Part shown: positions 34,300 through 46,100 of the stretch, one piece after another | Position numbering within the stretch: the stretch's first letter is position 1 | Layout of the letters: every line of letters starts with the position of its first letter | Assembly (NCBI GenBank): GCA_037039925.1 | Contig: JAXRKP010000461.1 | Location: 58,501 to 122,500 of the forward strand | Length of the DNA stretch: 64,000 nt | Origin: Doris montereyensis | Lineage: Eukaryota > Mollusca > Gastropoda > Nudibranchia > Dorididae | Direction: 5' to 3' | Position numbers and translations under genes: made by a program | The notes under the pieces: model-generated | What the model saw: the letters and a program-made list of their open reading frames with translations, nothing else | What the model was told of the DNA's origin: nothing | The model's database searches: none

Positions 34300-35193
34300 C
34301 TGGGGTATCAACAATTAGAGATATTACAAAAGAAACGTGTCCAAACCATCTGGACCATTCTGAAAAAGGAAGTAATGCCAGTACCAGAAAAAGAAATGTG
34401 GATGGAGATAACGAATGATTTCTACGCAAAATTCAACTTCCCACTATGCTTAGGCGCCATCAACGGCAAGCACATACGCATAAAGAAACCAAACAAATCA
34501 GGCACAAAGTTTTACAACTACAAACTACAAGGGATTCTGTTCTATTGTCTTGTTGGAAGTTACTGATGCATCTGGAACATTTATCATAATCGATGCAGGA
34601 TCCTGTGGTAGCAACAGTGATGGTGAGATTTTTAATCGTTCGAACTTTGGAAGACATGTTTTCTGGCAAGTTGGACTTACCGGAGGAAACCATCATACCT
34701 GAGACAAACATCAAACTTCAATTTGTCTTTGTGGCTGATGATGCATTCCCACTAACGCCGAAAAAGAAATTTCAACTACAGGTTGTCTCGAGCGAGAAAC
34801 TCAGTTGGATATTCGTTTGGCAAACTTGCCCAAATGTGGAGGATATTGTTTCGTCAAATGGATGAGCAGCCTGAGACTGCCACAGACATTGTGAAGGCCA
34901 TCACCATTCTCCATAACTCCATCATAACTCAAGAACCTCATCGATCTACCGTTACAGACAATGCTGATCAGGCTTGGGCAGAATCAGATCCAGGAACCAC
35001 AACTTACCAGAGGATGAAACATCTACCCATAATGGAGCTACGATTACTACGAAGAATGTTATGCGAATTCGAGAAACCTTTATGCAATATTTCAATTCCA
35101 ACAATGGAGCTTTACCGTGGCAGAGGAATATGTGTTTCAGTACTGAATGATTCTTTAAAGAAGGAATTCATTAAAGACAGAATAAATAATTGA
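34300..35193 (+). pseudogene. HARBI1-type transposase, third copy, catalytic residues lost
   Basis: Plus strand: EMWMEITNDFYAKFNFPLCL, GAINGKHIRIKKP, KFYNYKLQG, then in other frames VLLEVTDASGTFIIIDAGS, VFVADDAFPLT, NYRLSRARNSVGYSFGKLA and KAITILHNSIITQE, ending at a TGA near 35194. This is the DDE_Tnp_4 domain. The first catalytic Asp is Asn (34462-34464, GAINGKH for the usual GAIDGKH). The Glu position is Gly (34807-34809, SVGYSFG for the usual VENAFG). A segment between DDAFPLT and KKKF is missing. There are frame changes near 34530 and 34780. An inactivated copy, or a non-catalytic derivative; the frame shifts favour the former. Confidence 0.75.
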
Positions 35194-35573
35194 CAAAAGG
35201 ATGGATTTATAAATGATTGAATGAGATAAGGAAAGAGATAAATTTTCTCCCATCAACCTAGCTCTTCGTAGACATGTACATATAATGAATATCATGCACA
35301 TGCAAGACCCATAGATTTCTAAACTTTGATAATGCATCTTCTTTATTACTGTTGTTGAAATAAATTAAATATCAACTACACGTACTAAAACCTGCAGTTT
35401 TGTAATTCTAATGAAAAATCACGAGATCACAGAAGAGAGAAATAGAAAGATAGATCGATCGATAGACAGACAAAAAAAGACAGAGACAGACAGTCGGAGC
35501 TAGAGACACACAGACAAACAGGCAGAGAGAGAGAATGAATGAATATGACTATGAGTGAATGAAAACAGCTTAC

Positions 35574-35674
35574 CATCGCAGCCAACTTCTTCAGCCACCT
35601 TTTTCCATTCTGCATTTATACAGTTTCGGTTACAATAATTCTTATCTGATTTATCATACAGGACAATGTGAGTA

Positions 35675-35675
<1 letters not shown>
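35574..35675 (-). pseudogene. MADF-domain exon fragment paired with the third HARBI1 copy
   Basis: Minus strand: HIVLYDKSDKNYCNRNCINA, EWKKVAEEVGCDG, then a donor |GTAAGCTG at 35573. LYD...K.Y.NR.....W..IA.EVG is a typical MADF start. Its position, 0.4 kb beyond the transposase 3' end and antisense to it, repeats the geometry of the locus at 24.9-28.3 kb. The exon start is obscured by an adjacent (TA)n run. Confidence 0.65.

Positions 35676-35683
<8 letters not shown>

Positions 35684-35704
<21 letters not shown>
35684..35704. repeat. (TA)n microsatellite
   Basis: About ten TA dinucleotides. Confidence 0.9.
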
Positions 35705-35705
<1 letters not shown>

Positions 35706-36074
35706 CAGTTAGGAACCATGACATCACTGCCATTGTGGACAGTGAGTTTACTTCAAAGAGACAAAGGACACCAACCAGACAGAAGAATGTTGCCCATGGT
35801 GGTTAGATTTATATGAAACTTGTAATACTAATACTCCAGTTTTATTTCTTGCCGTTTTTAGAGCTACATTGTATTTTACTCCCATTTGTTTCTTTCTTCG
35901 TTCTGGAATCAGATGGTTATTAATTTCTTGCATTTAATAAACCATTAAATGTGTATATACATGTACTGTAATATAAATGTCTTCCTCATTCGCTTTTCTG
36001 ATTTTCACTGATAGTAAGTGTTCATGTGTGTATGTCATGTCTGCAAGATTTTGTATCATATATACTTTTACACA

Positions 36075-36240
36075 GCTTCTTGAACGTCTCCTCCTCTTTC
36101 TCTTGCCTCTTCCCCTCTCTCCTTCTTTCTGTCCTCTCTGTCTCTTTTCTCGCTCCCTCTCCCTTCTCTTCCCTCCCTCCCTTTCACTCTTTTTTATATC
36201 TGTGTGTGTGTGTGTCTCTCTCTCTCTTTCTCGTTTCTCT
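36075..36240. repeat. CT-rich low-complexity tract with (TG)n/(TC)n
   Basis: Pyrimidine-rich, including TGTGTGTGTGTG and TCTCTCTC near 36200-36228. Open frames across it are by-products. Confidence 0.85.
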
Positions 36241-36364
36241 TTCTGCATTGTTGTTTGTCTAATGTAGCTTCCTAAATTTAAATTAAAAGCAAAATAGAAA
36301 CTACTGAAAATGCTATGTCACAAGTCACAATTATTCTTTTTAATGAATGTAAAGATAACAACAA

Positions 36365-37135
36365 AGAAACTCACAATTGTTTGAATTCAACAACAAAGAA
36401 AATTATAATTAATAACAATTGTTAAATGTTGACAACAAAGAAAATTATAATTAATAACAATTGTTAAATGTTGACAACAAAGAAAATCATAATAAATTAC
36501 AATTGTTAAATGTTGACAGCAAAGAAAATCATAATTAATAACAATTGTTAAATACTGACAACAAAGAAAATCATAATTCTGACAGTAAATCATAATTAAT
36601 AACAATTGTTAAATACTGACAACAAAGAAAATCATAATTCTGACAGTAAATCATAATTAATAACAATTGTTAAATGTTGACAACAAAGAAAATCATAATT
36701 CTGACAGTAAATCATAATTAATAACAATTGTTAAATACTGACAACAAAGAAAATCATAATTCTGACAGTAAATCATAATTACTAACAATTGTTAAATGTT
36801 GACAACAAAGAAAATCATAATTTATAACAATTGTTAGTGTTAATAACAAAGAAAATCATAATTTATAACAATTGTTAAATATTGACAACAAAGAAAATCA
36901 TAATTCTGACAGTAAATCATATTCAATAACAATAGTTAAATGTTGACAACAAAGAAAATCATAATTAATAACAATTGTTAAATGTTGACAACAAAAAATC
37001 ATAATTCTGACAGTAAATCATAATTAATAACAATTGTTAAATGTTGACAACAAAGAAAATCATAATTTATAACAATTGTTAAATGTTGACAACAAAGAAA
37101 ATCGTAATTAACAATTGTTAAATGTTGACAAAAAT
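36365..37135. repeat. Minisatellite, 42-bp core with a 76-bp variant
   Basis: The core contains ACAACAAAGAAAATCATAAT, then TAATAACAATTGTTAAATGT. Some units are extended by TCTGACAGTAAATCATAATT. Every unit carries the perfect 10-bp palindrome AACAATTGTT or a close variant. About 15 core copies. Confidence 0.9.
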
Positions 37136-37249
37136 GAAAATACAGCTTTAAATTACATTACGTAATCTGCTCTTTATTTATCGTACAAGTACAACAATAC
37201 GCATTACAAGAAGAGAAGCCAGCTACAACTGCTGTTAGTGTTTGTGTGT

Positions 37250-37336
<87 letters not shown>
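37250..37336. repeat. (CT)n microsatellite
   Basis: CT run interrupted once by TTT, preceded by a short GT run. Confidence 0.95.
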
Positions 37337-37369
37337 AATCTCTCATGTCTCTTGGACTTTCTCTCTCTC

Positions 37370-37755
37370 TGCTAACAAACCACTGACTAAAAGTTCAATT
37401 AAGAAGGGACTGGAGAATCATACTAGAATAAAGAGAAAAATAATTAATCAAATATTCTCATTTCATAATCAACAAGAATACATCTTTCTCTCTATAAATA
37501 TGATCAATGTCAAATATCAATCAATGTATAAAATGTCTTCTTGTTCTTACCACTTCAAAACTTTGAGTGTCAAACTCACTGGACACTGAAACTGTATAAA
37601 GTGCTAACAAACCACTGACTAAAAAGTTCAATTACAGACCAAATTGGACTGGAGAATCATACTAGAATAAAGAGAAAAAATAATTAATAGCAAATTTTGC
37701 TACATTTCATAATAACAACAAGAATACATCTATATATAAATATGATAAACTAGAG
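37370..37755. repeat. Direct duplication of ~150 bp
   Basis: GCTAACAAACCACTGACTAA occurs at 37371 and 37602. Both copies continue through GACTGGAGAATCATACTAGA, an AT-rich run and AAGAATACATCT. The copies differ by small indels. Confidence 0.85.
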
Positions 37756-37979
37756 TTCGCAATGATAATGCGCATGATCTATAAATGTTTCTTAGGAAAG
37801 TTCTTACCACTTTCAAAATTATGTTGTCAGTGTCAAGACATGCAGATAGATGGATGTACTTGTTATATAGCATATGTATACAGTAGTCACTGGATAAATC
37901 TATATACTTATAAGCACACTTCATAAAAGTAAAGACACTGCATAAACACACGCCTACATCTGCTGACCAAATTGTTTAC

Positions 37980-39900
37980 ATTTTGGGAAGACGTCTTTCC
38001 TAGATCTATACACATGTTTTGATTTTGGGAAGACGTCTTTCATAGACGTCTTTCAGTTTCATAGATCTATACACATGTTTAGATGTTGGGGAGACGTCTT
38101 GCAGTTTCATAGATCTATACACATGTTTATATTTTGGGGATACGTCTTGCAGTTTCATAGATCTATACATATGTTTAGATTTTGGGGAGACGTCTTTCAT
38201 AGATTTATACACATGTTTAGATTTTGGGGAGACGTCTCATAGATCTATACACATGTTTAGATTGAGGGAAGACGTCTTTCATAGATCTATACACATGTTT
38301 AGATTTTGGGAAGACGTCTTTCATAGATCTATACACATGTTTAGATTTTGGGAAGACGTCTTTCAGTTTCATAGATCTGTACATATGTTTAGATTTTGGA
38401 GAGACGTCTTTCATAGATTTATACACATGTTTAGATTTTGGGGAGACGTCTCTCATAGATCTATACACATGTTTAGATTGAGGGAAGACGTCTTTCATAG
38501 ATCTATACACATGTTTAGATTAAGGAAGACGTCTTTCATAGATCTATACACATGTTTAGATTTTGGGGAGATGTCTTTCAGTTTCATACATCTATACACA
38601 TGTTTAGATTTAGGAAGACATGTTTCATAGATCTATACACATGCTTAGATTTTGCAGAGACATTTTTCATAGTTCTATACACATATTTAGATTTTGGGAA
38701 GACGTCTTTCAGTTTCATAGATCTATACATATGTTTAGAGATTTTGGGGAGACGTCTTTCAAAGATCTATACACGTTTAGATTTTGGGAAGACGTCTTTC
38801 AGTTTCATAGATCTATACACATGTTTAGATGTTGGGGAGACGTCTTGCAGTTTCATAGATCTATACACATGTTTATATTTTGGGGATACGTCTTGCAGTT
38901 TCATAGATCTATACATATGTTTAGATTTTGGAGAGACGTCTTTCATAGATTTATACACATGTTTAGATTGAGGGAAGACGTCTTTCATAGATCTATACAC
39001 ATGTTTAGATTTTGGGAAGACGTCTTTCATAGATCTATACACATGTTTAGATTTTGGGAAGACGTCTTTCAGTTTCATAGATCTATACATATGTTTAGAT
39101 TTTGGGGAGACGTCTTTCATAGATTTATACACATGTTTAGATTTTGGGGAGACGTCTCTCATAGATCTATACACATGTTTAGATTGAGGGAAGACGTCTT
39201 TCATAGATCTATACACATGTTTAGATTAAGGGAAGACGTCTTTCATAGATCTATACACATGTTTAGATTTTGGGAGACGTCTTTCAGTTTCATACATCTA
39301 TACACATGTTTAGATTTTGGGGAGACGTCTTTCAGTTTCATACATCTATACACATGATTAGATTTTGGGAAGACGTCTTTCATAGATCTATACACATGTT
39401 TAGATTTTGGGGAAACGTCTTTCAGTTTCATAGATATATACACATGTTTAGATTTAGGGAAGACGTTTTTCATAGATCTATACACATGTTTAGATTTAGG
39501 GAAGCCGTCTTTCATAGATCTATACACATTTTGATTTGGGAGACGTCTTTCATAGATCTATCCACATGTTTAGATTTTGGAGAGACGTCTTTCAGTTTCA
39601 TAGATCTATACACATGTTTAGATTTTGGGAAGATGTCTTTCATAGATCTATACATATGTTTAGATTTTGGGGAGACGTCTTTCATAGATCTATATACATG
39701 TTTAGATTTTGGGAGACGTCTTTCATAGATCTATACACATGTTTAGATTTTGGGGAGACGTCTTTGAGTTTCATAGATCTATACACATATGTTTAGATAT
39801 TGGGAAGACGTCTTTCATAGATCTATACACATGTTTAGATTTTGGGGAGACGTCTTTGAGTTTCATAGATCTATACATATGTTTAGATTTTGGGGAGACG
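37980..39900. repeat. Minisatellite with 42/48-bp units, open on both strands
   Basis: The unit contains CATAGATCTATACACATGTT, TAGATTTTGGG and AAGACGTCTTT. A 6-bp CAGTTT insertion makes a 48-bp variant. Both lengths are multiples of three, so frames of 14 or 16 codons per unit (HMFRFWEDVFHRSI on plus, MYRSMKDVFPKSKHV on minus) stay open for up to 245 codons. Three palindromes sit in each unit: TAGATCTA, ACATGT and AAGACGTCTT. About 43 units, located just beyond the 3' end of the ACOT9-like gene. Confidence 0.95.
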
Positions 39901-40011
39901 ATCTTTCGTTTTTCACAAATTGTTCATCAAACGGACTACAGGTTCTGAAAGTTACTGAAATTACCCGGTACGGGTACCACTCATTCAACAAACATAAGTT
40001 TGGTACCGTAG

Positions 40012-40079
40012 TTAGTCAGTTGCTGTGTTCCCGAAGCTTTCGTCCCAACGGCGCTTGCCATCCACATGGAGCATAGATT
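40012..40079 (-). CDS. ACOT9: ACOT9-like acyl-CoA thioesterase, terminal exon
   Basis: Last coding exon. The acceptor ATTCGAATTTCAG ends at 40080 on the minus strand. The exon then reads (E)SMLHVDGKRRWDE and SFGNTATD, with TAA at 40012-40014. In ACOT9 proteins the C-terminal block is (K)TYGESMLYLDG.R, so SMLHVDGKR fits. The first two bases AA complete a Glu codon with the final G of the exon at 53308-53493 (read as ...GCA G), which supports the join across 13.2 kb. ACOT9 is a mitochondrial hotdog-fold thioesterase that hydrolyses acyl-CoA to free fatty acid and CoA. Confidence 0.8.
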
Positions 40080-40084
40080 CTGAA

Positions 40085-40430
40085 ATTCGAATAAGAACAA
40101 TGTGGATGGAATAATGACGTTATTAGTTGAAATTTGAATGACAACAATGTGGATGGAATAAAGAGGTTGTGGGTTGAAAATAGAATTAGAGCAATATGGA
40201 TGAAATAATGACGTTATGGGTTGAAATTAGAATTAGAACAATATGGATGGAATAATGACGTTATGGGTGAGAAATTAGAATTAGAGCAATATGGATGGAA
40301 TAATGACGTTATGGGTTGAAATTAGAATTAGAACAATGTAGATGGAACAATGACGTTATGGGTTGAAATTAGAATTAGAACAATGTAAATGGAATAATGA
40401 CGTTATAGGTTGAAATTAGAATTAAAACAG
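40085..40430. repeat. ~58-bp minisatellite next to the last ACOT9 acceptor
   Basis: Units of AACAATGTGGATGGAATAAT, GACGTTATGGGTTGAAATTA and GAATTAG, in six copies from 40099, lie in the intron immediately upstream (minus sense) of the terminal exon. Confidence 0.9.
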
Positions 40431-43400
40431 ATAAAGGGACAGAGACGGACACATGGAGGGAAAGAGACTTACAGATAAAGGGAAAGAGACATACGCATAG
40501 AGGGAAAGAAACTTACAGTAGTAGATAAGGGGAAAGAGGGAAAGAGAACACATAGAGGGAAAGAAACTTACAGATAGGGGGAAAGAGACGGACACATAGA
40601 GGGAAAGAAACTTTACAGATAGGGGGAAAGAGACGGACACATAGATGATAGAGGGAAAGAAACTTACAGATAGGGGTAAAGAGACGGACACATAGAGGGG
40701 AAAGAAACTTACAGATAGGGGGAAAGAGACGGACACATAGAGGAAAGAGACGGACACACAGAGGGAAAGAGACGGACACACAGAGGGAAAGAGACGGACA
40801 CACAGAGGGAAAGAGATGGACACACAATGGGAAAGAGACGGACACACAGAGGGGAATGAGACGGACATAGAGGGAAAGAGACCGACACATAGAGGGAAAG
40901 AGACGGACACTTAGAGGGAAAGAGACTTACATATAGAGGGAAAGAAACTTACAGATAGAGGGAAAGAGATGGACACATAGAGGGAAAGAGACTTACAAGA
41001 TAGAGGGACAGAGACGGACATACAAAGGGAAAGAGGTGGACATAGAGGAAAAGAGACGGAAACACAAAGGGAAAGAGATGGACAGATAGAGGGAAAGAGA
41101 CGGACACATAGAGGGAAAGAGACATACAGATAGGAGAAAGAGATGGACACGTGGAACGAGATGGACAGGCAGAGGGAAAGAGACGGACACATAGAGGGAA
41201 AGAGACTTACACATAGAGGGAAAGAGACTTACAGATAGAGGGAAAGAGACTTACAGATAGAGGGAAAGAGACTTACAGATAGAGGAACAGAGACGGACAC
41301 ATAGGGGGAAAGAGACTTACAAATAGAGAGAATGAGAGGGACACACAGAGGAAAGAGACTTACAGATAGAGGGACAGAGACGACACTTGGTGGGAAAGAG
41401 ACGGACACATAGAGCGAAAGACACAGACACATAGAGGAAAAGAGACGGATACATAGAGGGAAAGAGACGGACACATAGAGGGAAAGAGACGGACACAGAG
41501 GGAAAGAGACGGACACATAGAGGGAAAGAGACGGACACATAGAGGGAAAGAGACGGACACGTAGAGCGAAAGACACGGACACATAGAGGAAAAGACACGG
41601 ACACATAGAGGGAAAGACACGGACACATAGAGGGAAAGAGACGGACACATAGAGGGAAAGAGACGGACACGTAGAGCGAAAGACACGGACACATAGAGGG
41701 AAAGACACGGACACATAGAGCGAAAGACACGGACACATAGAGGGAAAGAGACAGACACATAGAGCGAAAGACACGGACACATAGAGGGAAAGACACGGAC
41801 ACATAGAGCGAAAGACACGGACACATAGAGGAAAAGAGACGGACACGTAGAGGGAAAGACACGGACACATAGAGGGAAATAGACTTACAGATAGAGGGAC
41901 AGAGACGACACTTGGTGGGAAAGAGACGGACACATAGAGCGAAAGACACGGACACATAGAGGAAAAGAGACGGACACATATAGCGAAAGACAAGGACACA
42001 TAGAGGGAAAGAGACGGACACGTGGAGGGAAAGACACGGACACATAGAGGGAAAGAGACGGACACGTGGAGGGAAAGACACGGACACATAGAGGGAAAGA
42101 GACGGACACATAGAAGGAAAGACACGGACACATAGAGGGAAAGAGACGGACACATAGAAGGAAAGACACGGACACATAGAGGGAAAGACACGGACACATA
42201 GAAGGAAAGACACGGACACATAGAGGGAAAGAGACGGACACATAGAAGGAAAGACACGGACACATAGAGGGAAAGAGACGGACACGTAGAGCGAAAGACA
42301 CGGACACATAGAGGGAAAGAGACGGACAGACAGAGGGAAAGACACGGACACATAGAGGGAAAGAGACGGACACGTAGAGCAAAAGACACGGACACATAGA
42401 GGGAAAGAGACAGACACATAGAGGGAAAGAGACGGACACATAGAGGGAAAGACAGAGACACATAGAGGGAAAGAGACGGACACATAGAGGGAAAGAGACG
42501 GACACATAGAGGGAAAGACACAGACACATAGAGGGAAAGAGACGGACACATAGAGGAAAGAGACGGACACATAGAGGAAAGAGATGGACACATAGAGGGA
42601 AAGAGACGGACACGTAGAGGAAAGAAATGGACACATAGAGGGAAAGAGATGGACACATAGAGGGAAAGAGATGGACACAAAGAGGGGAGATGGACACATA
42701 GAGGGAAACAGACGGACACATAGAGGGAAAGAGACGGACACACAGAGGGAAAGAGACGGACACATAGAGGGACAGAGACTTACAGATAGAGGGACAGAGA
42801 CGGACACGTAGACGGAAAGAGATGGACACATAGATGGAAAGAGATGAACACATAGAGGGAATGAGATGGACACATAGAGGGAATGAGATGGACACATAGA
42901 GGGCAGATAGAGGACGGAGACAGACACATAGAGGGACAGAGACAGACTTATACAGGGAAACAGACTGACAGATGGAGGGAAAGAGGTGGACATGTAGAGA
43001 GAAAGAGACGGACATGTAGAAAAGAAGAGATGGACAGATAGACGAAGAGAGATGGACACACAAAGCAAAAGAGACGGGCAGATAGAGGGAAAGAGACGGA
43101 CATGTGGAGGGAAGGAGACCGACAGATTGAGGGAAAGAGACGGACAGACAGAGGAAAAGAGACGGACACATAGAGGGAAAGAGACGGACACTTAGAGGGA
43201 AAGAGACTTACATATAGGGAAAGAAACTTACAGATAGAGGGACAGAGACGGACACATGGAGGGGAAAGAGACTTACAGATAAAGGGAAAGAGACATACGC
43301 ATAGAGGGAAAGAAACTTACAGTAGATAGGGGAAAGAGACGAACACATAGAGGGAAAGAAACTTACAGTAGATAAGGGAAAGAGACGGACACATAGAGGG

Positions 43401-46100
43401 AAAGAAACTTACAGACACATAGAAACTTACAGGAAAGAGACGGACACATAGATGATAGAGGAAAGAAACTTACAGATAGGGGGAAAGAGACGGACACATA
43501 GAGAAAAGAAACTTACAGAGAGAAAGAAAGGACACATAGAGGGAAAGAGACGGACACACAGAGGAAAGAGACGGACACACAGAGGAAAGAGACGGACACA
43601 CAGAGGAAAGAGATGGACACACAATGGGAAAGAGACGGACACATAGAGGGAATGAGACGGACATAGAGGGAAAGAGACGGACACATAGAGGGAAAGAGAC
43701 GGACACTTAGAGGGAAAGAGACGGACACACAGAGGGAAAGAATGGACACACAATGGGAAAGAGACGGACACACAGAGGGAATGAGACGGACAAGATAGAG
43801 GGAAAGAGACGGACACACAGAGGGAAAGAGGTGGACATAGAGGAAAAGAGACTTAAACACAAAGGAAAGAGATGGACAGATAGAGGGAAAGAGATGGACA
43901 CATAGAGGGAAAGAGACATACAAGATAGAGAGAAAGAGATGGACACGTGGAAAGAGATGGACATAGAGGGAAAGAGACGGACACATAGAGGGAAAGAGAT
44001 GGACAGATAGAGGAAGAGACGGAATAGAGGAAAGAGACATAGATAGGGAAAGATGGACTTGGACAGATAGAGGAAAGAGACTTACACATAGAGGGAAAGA
44101 GATACAGATAGAGGGAAAGAGACGGACACATAGGGGGAAAGAGACTTACAAATAGAGAAAGAATACAGATAGAGGAACAGGACACACAGAGGGAAAGAGA
44201 CTTACAGATAGAGGGACAGAGATGGACACTTGGTGGGAAAGAGACGGACACATAGAGGGAAAGACACAGACACATAGAGGAAAAGAGACGGATACATAGA
44301 GGGAAAGAGACGGACACATAGAGGGAAAGAGACGGACACAGAGGGAAAGAGACGGACACATAGAGGGAAAGAGACGGACACATAGAGGGAAAGAGACGGA
44401 CACGTAGAGGGAAAGAGACGGACACATAGAGGGAAAGAGACGGACACGTAGAGCGAAAGACACGGACACATAGAGGGAAAACACGGACACATAGAGGGAA
44501 AGACACGGACACATAGAGGGAAAGAGACGGACACATAGAGGGAAAGAGACGGACACGTAGAGCGAAAGACACGGACACATAGAGGGAAAGACACGGACAC
44601 ATAGAGCGAAAGACACGGACACATAGAGGGAAAGAGACAGACACATAGAGCGAAAGACACGGACACATAGAGGGAAAGACACGGACACATAGAGCGAAAG
44701 ACACGGACACATAGAGGGAAAGAGACGGACACGTAGAGGGAAAGACACGGACACATAGAGGGAAATAGACTTACAGATAGAGGGACAGAGACGACACTTG
44801 GTGGGAAAGAGACGGACACATAGAGCGAAAGACACGGACACATAGAGGAAAAGAGACGGACACATATAGCGGAAGACAAGGACACATAGAGGGAAAGAGA
44901 CGGACACGTGGAGGGAAAGACACGGACACATAGAGGGAAAGAGACGGACACGTGGAGGGAAAGACACGGACACATAGAGGAAAGAGACGGACACATAGAA
45001 GGAAAGACACGGACACATAGAGGGAAAGAGACGGACACATAGAAGGAAAGACACGGACACATAGAGGGAAAGACACGGACACATAGAAGGAAAGACACGG
45101 ACACATAGAGGAAAGAGACGGACACATAGAAGGAAAGACACGGACACATAGAGGGAAAGAGACGGACACGTAGAGCGAAAGACACGGACACATAGAGGAA
45201 AGAGACGGACAGACAGAGGGAAAGACACGGACACATAGAGGGAAAGAGACGGACACGTAGAGCAAAAGACACGGACACATAGAGGGAAAGAGACAGACAC
45301 ATAGAGGGAAAGAGACGGACACATAGAGGGAAAGACAGAGACACATAGAGGGAAAGAGACGGACACATAGAGGGAAAGAGACGGACACATAGAGGGAAAG
45401 ACACAGACACATAGAGGGAAAGAGACGGACACATAGAGGGAAAGAGACGGACACATAGAGGGAAAGAGATGGACACATAGAGGGAAAGAGACGGACACGT
45501 AGAGGGAAAGAAATGGACACATAGAGGGGAAAGAGATGGACACATAGAGGGAAAGAGATGGACACAAAGAGGGAGATGGACACATAGAGGGAAACAGACG
45601 GACACATAGAGGGAAAGAGACGGACACACAGAGGGAAAGAGACGGACACATAGAGGGACAGAGACTTACAGATAGAGGGACAGAGACGGACACGTAGACG
45701 GAAAGAGATGGACACATAGATGGAAAGAGATGAACACATAGAGGGAATGAGATGGACACATAGAGGGAATGAGATGGACACATAGAGGGCAGATAGAGGA
45801 CGGAGACAGACACATAGAGGGACAGAGACAGACTTATACAGGGAAACAGACTGACAGATGGAGGGAAAGAGGTGGACATGTAGAGAGAAAGAGACGGACA
45901 TGTAGAAAAGAAGAGATGGACAGATAGACGAAGAGAGATGGACACACAAAGCAAAAGAGATGGACACATAGAGGAACAGAGACGGGCAGATAGAGGGAAA
46001 GAGACGGACATGTGGAGGGAAGGAGACCGGACAGATTGAGGGAAACTTACAGAAAGAGACGGACAGACAGAGGAAAAGAGACGGACACATACAAGGAAAG
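40430..46100. repeat. Higher-order duplication of ~2.85 kb inside the 22-bp array
   Basis: Rare variants recur in the same order: CACATGGAGGG...CATACGCATAG at about 40451 and 43254, CACTTGGTGGGAAAGAG at about 41910 and 44796, and AGGGCAGATAGAGGACGG at about 42900 and 45787. The offset grows from about 2803 to 2887 through small indels. AGGGCAGATAGAGGACGG occurs a third time near 46990, so a partial third copy follows. Confidence 0.85.

Noticed and set aside
38620..39357. 245-codon plus frame of HMFRFWEDVFHRSI repeats as a repeat protein gene
   Set aside because: Frames are equally open on the other strand and in overlapping phases. The simplest reading is a minisatellite with periods of 42 and 48 bp. 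Kept as a finding, not as a CDS.
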